In this document: positions 1-9,622 of the stretch, one piece after another
Numbering within the stretch: the stretch's first letter is position 1
How the letters are laid out: each line of letters starts with the position of its first letter
Program-made: the position numbers and the translations under genes
Assembly: GCA_022766515.1 (NCBI GenBank)
Contig: JALEPA010000020.1
Coordinates: 1-37,825 of the forward strand
From: Lachnospiraceae bacterium
GTDB lineage: Bacteria; Bacillota; Clostridia; Lachnospirales; Lachnospiraceae
DNA: 37,825 nucleotides
Reading direction: 5' to 3'
The notes under the pieces: model-generated
The model's database searches: none
Told to the model about the DNA's origin: nothing
The model's input: the letters and a program-made list of their open reading frames with translations, nothing else

Positions 1-1
1 G

Positions 2-1339
2 AAAGCTCTTGCACCAACAGGCGACAAGCGTATCGGATCTAACCCACATGCAAACGGTGGTAAGCTCCTTCGCGATCTTCGTTTACCTGATTTCCGTGAT
101 TACGGAATTGAAGTTCCAACACCTGGCGCTGTAGAGGCTCAGGATATGATCGAGCTCGGTGGATTTGTAAGAGATATCTTCAAATTGAACGAGGATTCTA
201 AGAACTTCCGTATCTTTGGACCGGACGAGACTATGTCTAACCGTCTTGGCAAGGTATTCGAAGTAACAAACCGTGATTGGAATAACGACAAGTATGACAG
301 CGACGAGTTCTTAGCTGCAGATGGTCGTGTTATGGACTCTATGCTGAGTGAGCATATGTGTGAAGGATGGCTCGAAGGTTATCTGTTGACCGGACGTCAT
401 GGTTTCTTCGCAAGTTACGAAGCATTTATCCGTGTTGTAGATTCTATGTGTGCACAGCATGCTAAATGGTTGAAAGTTTGCAATCAGCTTCCTTGGAGAC
501 AGTCTATCGCTTCCTTGAACCTGATCCTTTCTTCTAATGTATGGCAGCAGGATCACAACGGATTTACTCACCAGGATCCTGGATTCCTGGATCATATCGC
601 TAACAAGAAAGCAGATGTCGTAAGACTTTATCTGCCACCAGATACAAACTGTCTGTTATCTTGCTTCGATCACTGCATCAGAAGTAAAGATTATGTCAAT
701 GTATTGGTAACATCTAAGCATCCAAGACAGCAGTGGCTGACAATGGAGCAGGCCGTTAAGCATTGTACACAAGGTATTGGTATTTGGGAGTGGGCAAGTA
801 ACGATCAGGGCGAAGAGCCGGATCTCGTTATGGCATGCTGTGGTGATACTCCTACACTGGAGACACTGGCTGCTGTTACAATCTTGCGTGAAGCTATCCC
901 AGAGCTTAAGATCCGCGTGATCAATGTAGTTGACTTGATGAAACTTGAGCCAAATACAAAGCATCCTCACGGATTGACAGATGCTGATTATGATACTTTG
1001 TTCACAAAGGACAAACCTATCATCTTCGCATTCCACGGATACCATACATTGATCCACGAGTTGACTTACAGAAGAACCAACCGCAACATCCATGTATATG
1101 GTTACAAAGAGGAAGGAACGATCACAACTCCATTCGACATGCGTGTTCAGAACGAGATCGATCGTTTCAGCCTGGTAAAGAATGCGATCAAGCATTTACC
1201 ACAGCTTGGAAATCGTGGTGCATATCTTGTACAGAAGATGAACGACAAGTTAGTTGAGCATAAGCAGTACATCCATGAATATGGTATTGATATGCCAGAG
1301 ATCAGAGATTGGCAGTGGAGCACACCGGAGGATAAATAA
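2..1339 (+). CDS. Xylulose-5-phosphate/fructose-6-phosphate phosphoketolase, C-terminal part (5' truncated by window edge)
   Basis: Frame 2 is open from the window start ([38 protein letters not shown]...) and continues into the 146..1339 ORF ([14 protein letters not shown]..., [25 protein letters not shown]), which are XFP C-terminal motifs. Confidence 0.95.
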   Translation, partial: KALAPTGDKRIGSNPHANGGKLLRDLRLPDFRDYGIEVPTPGAVEAQDMIELGGFVRDIFKLNEDSKNFRIFGPDETMSNRLGKVFEVTNRDWNNDKYDSDEFLAADGRVMDSMLSEHMCEGWLEGYLLTGRHGFFASYEAFIRVVDSMCAQHAKWLKVCNQLPWRQSIASLNLILSSNVWQQDHNGFTHQDPGFLDHIANKKADVVRLYLPPDTNCLLSCFDHCIRSKDYVNVLVTSKHPRQQWLTMEQAVKHCTQGIGIWEWASNDQGEEPDLVMACCGDTPTLETLAAVTILREAIPELKIRVINVVDLMKLEPNTKHPHGLTDADYDTLFTKDKPIIFAFHGYHTLIHELTYRRTNRNIHVYGYKEEGTITTPFDMRVQNEIDRFSLVKNAIKHLPQLGNRGAYLVQKMNDKLVEHKQYIHEYGIDMPEIRDWQWSTPEDK

Positions 1340-1394
1340 GATTCCTCTGGGCGCTTGCCCGGTCTAATCACAGATAAATATATGTGAAATCAAA

Positions 1395-1432
1395 AAACCA
1401 GCAGGAAAATCATTTTCCTGCTGGTTTTGTTT
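1395..1432. terminator. Rho-independent, probably bidirectional terminator between the phosphoketolase gene and the P-ATPase gene
   Basis: Perfect stem aaaccagcaggaaaat / attttcctgctggttt followed by tgttttatt. Confidence 0.85.
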
Positions 1433-1504
1433 TATTATCATGTTGTTTGTTACGATACAAGCTCTTATAAAATATGCTCTTTCTCTCTATCGTTTACTTT
1501 CCCT

Positions 1505-3373
1505 CTATAGTTTGGATACGAACAGCGTACGAATAGCATTTAACACTGCTAATACCATGACTCCTACATCCGCAAAGATCGCTACCCACATGTTTGCGAT
1601 TCCCAATGCACCAAGTAACAGGCACAATGCTTTTACTCCCAATGCAAAGACAATATTTTGGTGAACAATGCGCAAACATTTTCTTGCGATACGAACTGCC
1701 TTTGCGATCTTCAATGGATCATCATCCATCAGCACGACATCTGCCGCCTCGATCGCTGCATCAGAGCCAAGAGCACCCATTGCGATTCCAACATCTGCAC
1801 GGGATAAAACCGGTGCATCATTGATTCCATCACCTACGAAGGCAAGTTTTGCCTTGCCCTTCTGCTCTCCCAGCAGTTTTTCTACCATTTCCACTTTGTC
1901 TGCCGGTAACAGTTCGCTATGCACCTCGTCAATCTGCAACTCAGCCGCAACACTTTCTGCCACACGACTGTCATCACCGGTCAACATAACGGTTCGCTCG
2001 ATTCCTGCCTTATGCAGTGCACGAACTGCGTCTTTTGCCGCTGGCTTCAAGACATCTGCGATCAAAATATGACCGCTGTATTCGCCATCTACTGCCACAT
2101 GAACGACCGTACCTACTTTATGACACTCTTTTGCCTCTACGCCAATTCTACGCATCAGCTTGGCATTTCCGACTGCAACGGTTCTACCATCTACTTTAGC
2201 GATCACACCATTTCCGCCAATTTCCTCTACATCGCTGACAGCACCGGCATTGATCTCTTCTCCATATGCCTGCTGCAGGCTCTTACTGATCGGATGGCTG
2301 GAATGACATTCTGCATGCGCTGCAAGACGAAGCAGTTCCTTCTCTTCCAAAGCATTGTGATGAACACCAACCACTTTGAAGACACCCTGTGTCATCGTTC
2401 CGGTCTTGTCAAATACAACACAACGGACATCCGACAATGTCTCCAAATAGTTAGAACCCTTGACCAGCACACCTTCATGACTGGCACCACCGATTCCGGC
2501 AAAAAAGCTCAATGGAATACTGATGACCAGTGCACATGGACAGCTGATAACCAGGAAGGTAAGCGCACGGTAGATCCAATCACCCCATGCTGCACTCTGT
2601 CCCAACAATAACATCTGCACTAATGGTGGCAATACTGCCAATGCTAAAGCACCATAGCATACCGCAGGTGTATAATATTTTGCAAACTTGGTAATAAAGT
2701 TCTCGGATCTGGACTTCTTGGAACTGGAATTTTCCACCAGATCCAAAATCTTAGATACCGTTGATTCTCCAAATTCTTTTGTCGTACGAATCCGAAGCAC
2801 ACCAGTCATGTTGATACATCCACTGATGACTTCATCGCCCGGCTGTACCTCGCGAGGCTTGCTCTCACCGGTCAGCGCACTCGTATTCAGCGAAGCGTTT
2901 CCCTCTTCCACAATACCATCAATCGGTACTTTCTCGCCCGGCTGCACCACGATCACACAGCCGATCTCCACCTCATCGGGATCGATCTGCTCCAGCTTGC
3001 CGTTCACCTCAATGTTGGCATAATCCGGTCGTATGTCCATCAGTTCACTGATATTGCGACGGCTCTTGCCCACTGCATAACTCTGGAACAACTCTCCGAT
3101 CTGATAAAACAGCATAACCGCTACGCCTTCGGTATACTCGCCCAAAGCGATCGCACCTACTGTTGCCACCGCCATCAGGAAGTTCTCATCAAACACCTGA
3201 CGGTTCAGGATTCCTTTTCCTGCCTTGCGTAAAATATCATAGCCAATGACCAGATAAGGAATCAAAAACAATCCAAATCGTAGCCATCCTTTTACCGGAA
3301 GCAATGCTATCGCTACCATCATCACGGAAGCCACGATAATGCGGATCAAAACTTTTTTTTGTTTTTTATTCAT
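1505..3373 (-). CDS. Heavy-metal translocating P1B-type ATPase (Cd/Zn/Co exporter-like), no N-terminal HMA domain
   Basis: SCPCALVISIPL (CPC), DKTGTMTQG, TGES, HP motif (SSHPIS) and GDGINDAPVL motifs; starts directly with TM helices. Confidence 0.95.
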   Translation of the reverse strand: MNKKQKKVLIRIIVASVMMVAIALLPVKGWLRFGLFLIPYLVIGYDILRKAGKGILNRQVFDENFLMAVATVGAIALGEYTEGVAVMLFYQIGELFQSYAVGKSRRNISELMDIRPDYANIEVNGKLEQIDPDEVEIGCVIVVQPGEKVPIDGIVEEGNASLNTSALTGESKPREVQPGDEVISGCINMTGVLRIRTTKEFGESTVSKILDLVENSSSKKSRSENFITKFAKYYTPAVCYGALALAVLPPLVQMLLLGQSAAWGDWIYRALTFLVISCPCALVISIPLSFFAGIGGASHEGVLVKGSNYLETLSDVRCVVFDKTGTMTQGVFKVVGVHHNALEEKELLRLAAHAECHSSHPISKSLQQAYGEEINAGAVSDVEEIGGNGVIAKVDGRTVAVGNAKLMRRIGVEAKECHKVGTVVHVAVDGEYSGHILIADVLKPAAKDAVRALHKAGIERTVMLTGDDSRVAESVAAELQIDEVHSELLPADKVEMVEKLLGEQKGKAKLAFVGDGINDAPVLSRADVGIAMGALGSDAAIEAADVVLMDDDPLKIAKAVRIARKCLRIVHQNIVFALGVKALCLLLGALGIANMWVAIFADVGVMVLAVLNAIRTLFVSKL

Positions 3374-3400
3374 ATAAAACCAACTTTCTGATTGCTTTCC

Positions 3401-3619
3401 TTAGAAAAAGATCTCGCAGTCGTCTTCTACTTTTTTGCAGTTCTTAAGAACAGTAGGCATAACATCTGCAGGTGTCTTACCTTCCTCAAATTCTACGATC
3501 ATTTTCAATGCCATAAAATTCACAGTTGCGTCCTTGACACCTTCTGTCTTCTTCGCTGCCTCTTCCATCTTTGCTGCACAGTTTGCACAATCCACATCAA
3601 TCTTATAAGTCTTCTTCAT
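3401..3619 (-). CDS. Stand-alone heavy-metal-associated (HMA) domain protein, putative metal chaperone for the adjacent ATPase
   Basis: 72 aa, MKKTYKIDVDCANCAAKMEEAAKK...; CxxC metal site (CANC); SD ggaggattatt upstream; 28 bp upstream of the ATPase gene. Confidence 0.9.
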   Translation of the reverse strand: MKKTYKIDVDCANCAAKMEEAAKKTEGVKDATVNFMALKMIVEFEEGKTPADVMPTVLKNCKKVEDDCEIFF

Positions 3620-3705
3620 AATAATCCTCCATTCTTGACGATTGATCCATTGCTATTGGGGATAGTCCCGACAATGGATCGCCGATGCTTAATCTGTTGC
3701 CTTTT

Positions 3706-3729
3706 ACATATGAACAATTATTCATATGT
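3706..3729. promoter_or_regulatory. ArsR/SmtB-family type operator candidate
   Basis: ACATATGAA-CAATTA-TTCATATGT, perfect 9-bp arms with the TGAACA..TATTCA core typical of SmtB/CzrA 12-2-12 operators; lies just downstream of the minus-strand -10. Confidence 0.7.
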
Positions 3730-3737
3730 TTGTTTGT

Positions 3738-3765
3738 ATTATAGCACCCTCCCTCTTTTTGTCAA
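3738..3765 (-). promoter_or_regulatory. Sigma-A promoter for the HMA chaperone/P-ATPase operon
   Basis: On the minus strand TTGACA (3765-3760), 16-bp spacer, TATAAT (3743-3738). Confidence 0.8.
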
Positions 3766-3799
3766 GTATTTCTCTAAAAATATTAGAAAAAGTGTATTA

Positions 3800-5977
3800 T
3801 TATGAATCCTGCTGCTGTAATCCCATCGACAGATCATATTTGGTGATTTTTCCGTTCACGCGCAATTCTCCGTAAGGATATGCGTCAAAGTCTGCAAAGC
3901 GGCTCACTTTCGGAATCATCTGCATGGAGTTTTTACCAATATAAGTCAAACGCAGCAAATAACCTTCCTGTGTTGCATGTTTCATTTTTTCCGGTGCGAC
4001 AACAAACTCACCCTTTTTATTTAGATCTCCAATCCCGATCTTCTGCTTGTAAAATACTTTCTTCGTTGCCTGATCCTGCAATTCTATCAGGTACTCCGGT
4101 GTTGATGGCAGTATCGGCTGTTCCGGCAACTCAAAATATAAGGTCAATCGATTCCACTGTCCCTTTCGCACATACTGATTTTGTTGCAAAGTCTGCTCTA
4201 ACAGATAGGGAACGACACCCAGTTCTTCCTGTACGGAAACAGAGTCTCCCACAATACGGCTCTGATAGAAATGCCTCCGTACCCGATGGCGTTCCTGTTT
4301 CCAAATAACGCCCTGTGTGATCACGACCGCAGCCGCACTGATCACCAATAAACCCCTGCCTGCAATATGCTGCACTTTTTTTCTATGCGAATCCTGCCTG
4401 TTAGCAAATACTCCTGCATAACCATATTCCATTCCGTCTGCCATCAGGATCAGATAGACGCCCATAAAGCAGATATTATATTTTCGATTGGCCTCCCAAA
4501 GCATAAAGAACAAGACTGCTCCCAAAAAAGTCAACGCAAACAGAAACATTTCACTGCATTGTTTTTCTCTAAGCTGACGCACCAAGGAAAAACAGAGGAA
4601 CAGAAAAATGCACATACGAAATGCCTGTGTGTATAATAAGAAGTTTCCGTTATTGTTACCCATGACATATTCATACAGTACCGGATACTCCTTTGCATAT
4701 CCCGCTTTTGGCAGAGAATCATCGTCACCCATCGCCCACACACGGAACATTTTTACGAGTAACTGTCTTCCCAGACCCAGTGGTCCCATCCGTTGCAGAC
4801 GGTGTTTTGTCTCCTCGATCGTCGCCTTTGTTTTCTCTTCTTTGGTCGGAAAACTTCTCGTAAAATTCTCGTCATCTCTGGAGAATCCACCGTAGCTTTC
4901 CTCGTTCAATCCCATCATGATCCAATGTGTTACCGGAAATTCACCTGTCAATTTACTTTGATCAACATGGCGGTTGACCAACTCCCCACATCCGGCATAA
5001 ACGACACCAAAAACAGCAAGAACCAACACGGCTTTCACGACAGTATTTCGTTTTTCTGTCTTTCCGCGCACCAGATTCCAGCGTGGATTGAATCTTCGTT
5101 TGGTCGTTCCCGCAGCCTGTTTGCCTGTCTCCGGAAGCAGGATCGGCTCCTGGAAAAATTTCACCGCTGCAAACAGGATCATTGCCAATATAGGCAGGAT
5201 CGTGGTAGGACGAAGCCAATAACCGATCGCCATGAAGGAACCTAACAGGATGCATTTGACAATGTTCTTGACCGTCAGCTTCCCCCCACGCAACCACAGA
5301 CACAGATACAAGATCCCGATAACAAATGGGAATGACATCGTATTAGTATAGGCTGTTGTCAACCAGACATAAGTGGTAGGACAAAGCAAAAAGCAAAGCA
5401 GCACCATATTTGCCATACCGCGCCCTTTTAAGCGTTTTGCCGTACGATAACTAATGTAAATTCCTACATCTACAAAACAAGTATTTAAGATAACTAATGG
5501 CAGCCAGATCTGCTCAATGCGGCAGGCATTTAATATTTTGAAAAAATAATAAAACAGTACCGTAAGAAAATGATTATTCGTATATCGCTGAAAATAATCA
5601 TTTGCCATATTCATCTGTCCATGCTGCTCTCTTGCCATCGCAAGTGCTTCTTCCTGCACTCGTGCTGCATCACTGATCGACATTGGTCGCGACACCAGCG
5701 TCAAAAATGCAATCTGTGCCAGTACAATGAGAACAAAAATTGCGATCGTTGTCTTGCGCCCCGTCTGTTCCATTTTAGGATACAGCTTGATCGCCAAGAC
5801 AGAAAGCACGATTGCTAACGCTACTACCGCTCCAATTTCCAGTGCGATCCACGCAGCCCCGGGTAATACCTTTCGATAATACACGACCGATATCCCCGAC
5901 ATCACCAACAGGATCGTCCCGATCACCAGCGTCATCCACAGACTGAGTCTGTGACAAAAATTAACTACTTGTTTCAT
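3800..5977 (-). CDS. Large polytopic membrane protein, GT-C glycosyltransferase-like
   Basis: 725 aa with about 12 hydrophobic segments, a large extracytoplasmic loop and a soluble C-terminal beta-like domain; overall GT-C style. Family assignment uncertain. Confidence 0.6.
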   Translation of the reverse strand: MKQVVNFCHRLSLWMTLVIGTILLVMSGISVVYYRKVLPGAAWIALEIGAVVALAIVLSVLAIKLYPKMEQTGRKTTIAIFVLIVLAQIAFLTLVSRPMSISDAARVQEEALAMAREQHGQMNMANDYFQRYTNNHFLTVLFYYFFKILNACRIEQIWLPLVILNTCFVDVGIYISYRTAKRLKGRGMANMVLLCFLLCPTTYVWLTTAYTNTMSFPFVIGILYLCLWLRGGKLTVKNIVKCILLGSFMAIGYWLRPTTILPILAMILFAAVKFFQEPILLPETGKQAAGTTKRRFNPRWNLVRGKTEKRNTVVKAVLVLAVFGVVYAGCGELVNRHVDQSKLTGEFPVTHWIMMGLNEESYGGFSRDDENFTRSFPTKEEKTKATIEETKHRLQRMGPLGLGRQLLVKMFRVWAMGDDDSLPKAGYAKEYPVLYEYVMGNNNGNFLLYTQAFRMCIFLFLCFSLVRQLREKQCSEMFLFALTFLGAVLFFMLWEANRKYNICFMGVYLILMADGMEYGYAGVFANRQDSHRKKVQHIAGRGLLVISAAAVVITQGVIWKQERHRVRRHFYQSRIVGDSVSVQEELGVVPYLLEQTLQQNQYVRKGQWNRLTLYFELPEQPILPSTPEYLIELQDQATKKVFYKQKIGIGDLNKKGEFVVAPEKMKHATQEGYLLRLTYIGKNSMQMIPKVSRFADFDAYPYGELRVNGKITKYDLSMGLQQQDS

Positions 5978-6024
5978 AATAACCCTCCTTGCCCCCCCGG
6001 CATTTTATCTTTTGCAGTGTGTTT

Positions 6025-7470
6025 TTATAACTGCTTTAAAACCTCTAATGTAAAGTCCCATGTGCGTTTTACACTTTCTACACACATCGACTCTTTTGGC
6101 GTATGAATATCCTTCATATCCGGTCCATAGGAAACACAATCAAGTCCCGGAAGTTTACCGGAAAACAGACCGCACTCAACGCCTGCATGCAATCCCTGTA
6201 CAACCGGATCTTTTCCATACATCTTTTGGTAAGTTGCAACCATCGTGTCACGAAGCGGAGAATCCTTGCGATATTCCCAAGCAGGATAATTTCCTGCATT
6301 TTCGAGCGTGCCACCCTTTGCCTGAATAAAACTCTCCAGACGATCTACCAACGCCACCTTCTGGCTGTCTACGCTGCTTCGCACGCAGAACGAGAACCGA
6401 ACTTCCTCTTCACTGCTTGTCAATATACCCATATTCAGAGAAGTCTGCACCATATGATCCATGATAGGATCCATTGCTACGATGCCGCCCGGAAGATTGA
6501 GCAGACAATCAATAACCATTTGTGTGCTCTCCTTCGTCATTGGCTGCCATTCGCTCTGTTCTGCTTCGTTAAGAGAGATCGTAATCTCTGCATCGGTGTA
6601 TTGATACTCGTCGCGCAGTTCTTTTTGCTGTGCCTCAGCAATACGGTATAGCGACTCTTTTTGACTTTCCTCTACAACCAGATCTGCCTGTGCCTGTCGT
6701 GGGATCGCATTGTCCTTGCTGCCACCCTGAACCTGATACAGTGCAATATCTGCCTCTTTCTGCATCGCATATAATACACGACCCAAAAGCTGATTGGCAT
6801 TGGCTCTTCCTTTATGAATCTCTGCACCGGAATGACCTCCCTGCAATCCATCAATGACTAAGCGAAGTGCTGTGCCTGTCTTCGCCTCTCTCTGTACCGG
6901 TAAATGTGCTACAGAAGTGCATCCTCCCGCACAACTTACCAGGAAAAATCCCTCATCCTCAGAGTCCATATTTAACATGGTACGAGACTTTAAGACAGAG
7001 GCATCAAGCGCTGCTGCGCCAAGCATACCGATCTCTTCATCTACTGTTAATACCACTTCCAATGGTGGATGCGGAATATCATCGGACGCTAAGATTGCTA
7101 ACGCATACGCCACTGCGATACCATCATCTCCGCCCAAAGTCGTACCCTTTGCGGAGATAATTCCATCTTCCAACCGGAGATCCAAACCATCTTTCGTAAA
7201 ATCGATCGTGCAATCTGCTTCTTTTTCACACACCATATCCATGTGTCCCTGAAGCATGACCGGTGCATGATCTTCATATCCTGCCGTACCATCCTTCCAA
7301 ATGATCACATTGTTGCTCTCATCCTGCACATAACGAAGTCCCTGCTTCTTGGCGAACTGTACAAGATAATCACTGATCTTCTTTGTATCTCTTGAGCCAT
7401 GCGGAATTCCGCAGATGTCCTCAAAATATTTAAATACACTTGCCGGTTGTAATCCTTCTAAAACACTCAT
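6025..7470 (-). CDS. pepD: Aminoacyl-histidine dipeptidase (beta-Ala-His dipeptidase, M20 family)
   Basis: Motifs MLQGHMDMVCEK, LGGDDGIAVAYALAIL, LTVDEEIGMLGA, QGGHSGAEIHKGRANANQLL, HAGVECGLF. Confidence 0.93.
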   Translation of the reverse strand: MSVLEGLQPASVFKYFEDICGIPHGSRDTKKISDYLVQFAKKQGLRYVQDESNNVIIWKDGTAGYEDHAPVMLQGHMDMVCEKEADCTIDFTKDGLDLRLEDGIISAKGTTLGGDDGIAVAYALAILASDDIPHPPLEVVLTVDEEIGMLGAAALDASVLKSRTMLNMDSEDEGFFLVSCAGGCTSVAHLPVQREAKTGTALRLVIDGLQGGHSGAEIHKGRANANQLLGRVLYAMQKEADIALYQVQGGSKDNAIPRQAQADLVVEESQKESLYRIAEAQQKELRDEYQYTDAEITISLNEAEQSEWQPMTKESTQMVIDCLLNLPGGIVAMDPIMDHMVQTSLNMGILTSSEEEVRFSFCVRSSVDSQKVALVDRLESFIQAKGGTLENAGNYPAWEYRKDSPLRDTMVATYQKMYGKDPVVQGLHAGVECGLFSGKLPGLDCVSYGPDMKDIHTPKESMCVESVKRTWDFTLEVLKQL

Positions 7471-7491
7471 TTTTCTATTTCCTTTCTTATT

Positions 7492-9459
7492 TTATTTCTC
7501 CGGGTATACCTGCATTTCAAATGGTTGTAACACATCTCCTGTCCATATTTTCTGGGAATGCATGGTATTGTTAAAGACAAAAGTCCAGCTCTTCTGTCCC
7601 TTTTTGCGGACAGTAACTTCCACACCGGGCGGCAGATCATTTCGATAAGACACGCCTGTCTCTTCGACGATCGTTTGTGCCAGACTGTGGTAAGCAGATC
7701 GGTTCATGACCGTTCCTACATAGTATGCTCTTCCTTCGCCATATTCATTACAGGTCACGGCTGCTCTTCCACCGTAAAACAGTGAGAAACCCTTCGGTCC
7801 ATACACTGCCATAGTCTTTGCAGTCGTAGGCGCAAGAATATCGCACCACTGCATCGCCTTAGCAGATTGCTCTCCATGCACCTGCTTCCACGCGCTATCA
7901 CAGAGTTGCAGATCATGTTCGTGCGACCCTATCGCATCATACTCTTCTACGCGCACTCCTGCAAGTTCTTCATACACGGTTGGCAATGCCTGCATGATGC
8001 AGCAGTTATAGGAATCTTTCACACCGCATCGATTGGTCAGTACCACACTGCCACCATCCTCTGCAAAATGATACAGATGATCTTTCACCTCTTCGTTCGT
8101 GATCAGCAGGGTCGGTGCGATCACGATGCGGTACTGCTCTAAGGATGCCGTCTCATTAATGATATCCACACCTACACCGATGGAAGTAAAGGCATCGTGA
8201 AACAATTTAAGCTGTTCCAGATAATACATTCCTTCTGCCTGATGTTGCAGTTTGAAGGCATATTCCTGTGCAGAACCATATAGGATCGCCACCTCATTTT
8301 GAATAACAGCCCCCTCTGCTTCCTTCCATTTCTTCGCCCAGGAACAAAGTTCGGCGAACTCACGATACCGTCTTCCCGGAACATTGTTGTGATCCAAAAT
8401 ACCATGCCAATACATCTCCGCTCCGGAGCAAGCCGTCCGCCAGCGAAAATGCAATACGGTATCTGCTCCGTGCGCAAACGCCTGTGCTGCATATCCCCGG
8501 ATCATTCCCGGTCTTGGTGTCGGTGACATCGGCATCCAACTACCCATCGCACCGCTTAACTGCTCCATGATCCAGAAATTCTGTTGCTTGATCCCACGCA
8601 TCAAATCCAAATGAAACGCATGGGAATAGAGGCTTTCTTCGTCCTCCGGCAACACCGACAACGGGTAATTGTCATAGGACACAAAGTCCAAATGCTCAAA
8701 CAGATCATAAAAATCCGGCATATTTTCGCAAAACCAATTATTTGTCGTGATCGGCACTGTTGCATCCCACTTGCGGATGCACTGTCTCTGAAACTCTATA
8801 TAGTCGACAATGCTGTCTGATGCATAGCGGTTGTAGTCCAATGTCAGTGATGGATTTTGCCACTGCAAAACACCTGCCGTAGGCGGCTTTACTTCCTCCC
8901 AGGAAGAATACTCCCCGCTCCATACTGTATTGCGGTAAGCTGCATTGACTGCCTGTGGCGTTCCATATTTCTTTTGCATCCATGCACGAAATCCCTGCGT
9001 ACACTCCTCACAGCGGCAATGGTTAGCCTCCACCTCATTATCGATCTGATAGGCTATGATCCTTGGATTGTCGTGATACCGTTCCACCAAGGCTTGAATG
9101 ATCTTCTCACACAACCTGCGATAAGTGGCGTTCGTCACACAACGGTGGCCACGAATCCCAATGGGAATCTTTGCGCCATCTGCTCCCACTTGAATGATCT
9201 CCGGATATTTTTCAAACGCCCATTGTGGTGGTGTACAAGTTGGCGTACACAATACCAGATCAATTTCTCTATCCGTAAAAATCTGCACCACTCGGTCCAG
9301 CCATGCAAAATCATAAACACCTTCTGTAGGTTCCATGCGGCTCCATGCAAACTCTCCCACGCGAACAATCTCGACACCGATCTCCTTCATCCGGTCGGCA
9401 TCCTGTTCCCACATGGTTTCATCCCATTGTTCCGGATAATAATCTACGCCAATGCGCAT
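7492..9459 (-). CDS. GH42 beta-galactosidase
   Basis: MRIGVDYYPEQWDETMWEQDADRMKEIGVEIVRVGEFAWSRMEP, YQIDNEVEANHCRCEEC; start chosen at ATG 9459 (SD-like ggggg) rather than the ORF-track start at 9510. Confidence 0.93.
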   Translation of the reverse strand: MRIGVDYYPEQWDETMWEQDADRMKEIGVEIVRVGEFAWSRMEPTEGVYDFAWLDRVVQIFTDREIDLVLCTPTCTPPQWAFEKYPEIIQVGADGAKIPIGIRGHRCVTNATYRRLCEKIIQALVERYHDNPRIIAYQIDNEVEANHCRCEECTQGFRAWMQKKYGTPQAVNAAYRNTVWSGEYSSWEEVKPPTAGVLQWQNPSLTLDYNRYASDSIVDYIEFQRQCIRKWDATVPITTNNWFCENMPDFYDLFEHLDFVSYDNYPLSVLPEDEESLYSHAFHLDLMRGIKQQNFWIMEQLSGAMGSWMPMSPTPRPGMIRGYAAQAFAHGADTVLHFRWRTACSGAEMYWHGILDHNNVPGRRYREFAELCSWAKKWKEAEGAVIQNEVAILYGSAQEYAFKLQHQAEGMYYLEQLKLFHDAFTSIGVGVDIINETASLEQYRIVIAPTLLITNEEVKDHLYHFAEDGGSVVLTNRCGVKDSYNCCIMQALPTVYEELAGVRVEEYDAIGSHEHDLQLCDSAWKQVHGEQSAKAMQWCDILAPTTAKTMAVYGPKGFSLFYGGRAAVTCNEYGEGRAYYVGTVMNRSAYHSLAQTIVEETGVSYRNDLPPGVEVTVRKKGQKSWTFVFNNTMHSQKIWTGDVLQPFEMQVYPEK

Positions 9460-9563
9460 CCCTAAAAGCCCCCTTTTTACTATGCGTATGTAATCTTTTT
9501 TGTGCGTCACTGCATCCCTACAAAATGTTTTTTACTTTATAAGGATGACTACAAAACCCCAAA

Positions 9564-9599
9564 ATGGGGATAGACTATCCTGCGATAGCCTGTCCCCAT
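9564..9599 (-). terminator. Terminator downstream of the 588-aa coiled-coil gene
   Basis: ATGGGGAtAGaCTATC ctgc GATAGcCTgTCCCCAT stem; minus-strand 3' side runs into attttggggtttt. Confidence 0.6.
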
Positions 9600-9622
9600 C
9601 TGCTTTGTGTACGATTTATGTC

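Noticed and set aside
1919-2611. 230-aa plus-strand ORF opposite the P-ATPase
   Set aside because: Antisense to a strongly conserved gene, Cys/His-rich composition typical of reverse-strand translation, no SD.
8857-9465. 202-aa plus-strand ORF opposite the GH42 gene
   Set aside because: Fully antisense to a recognisable enzyme, no domain signature or ribosome binding site.
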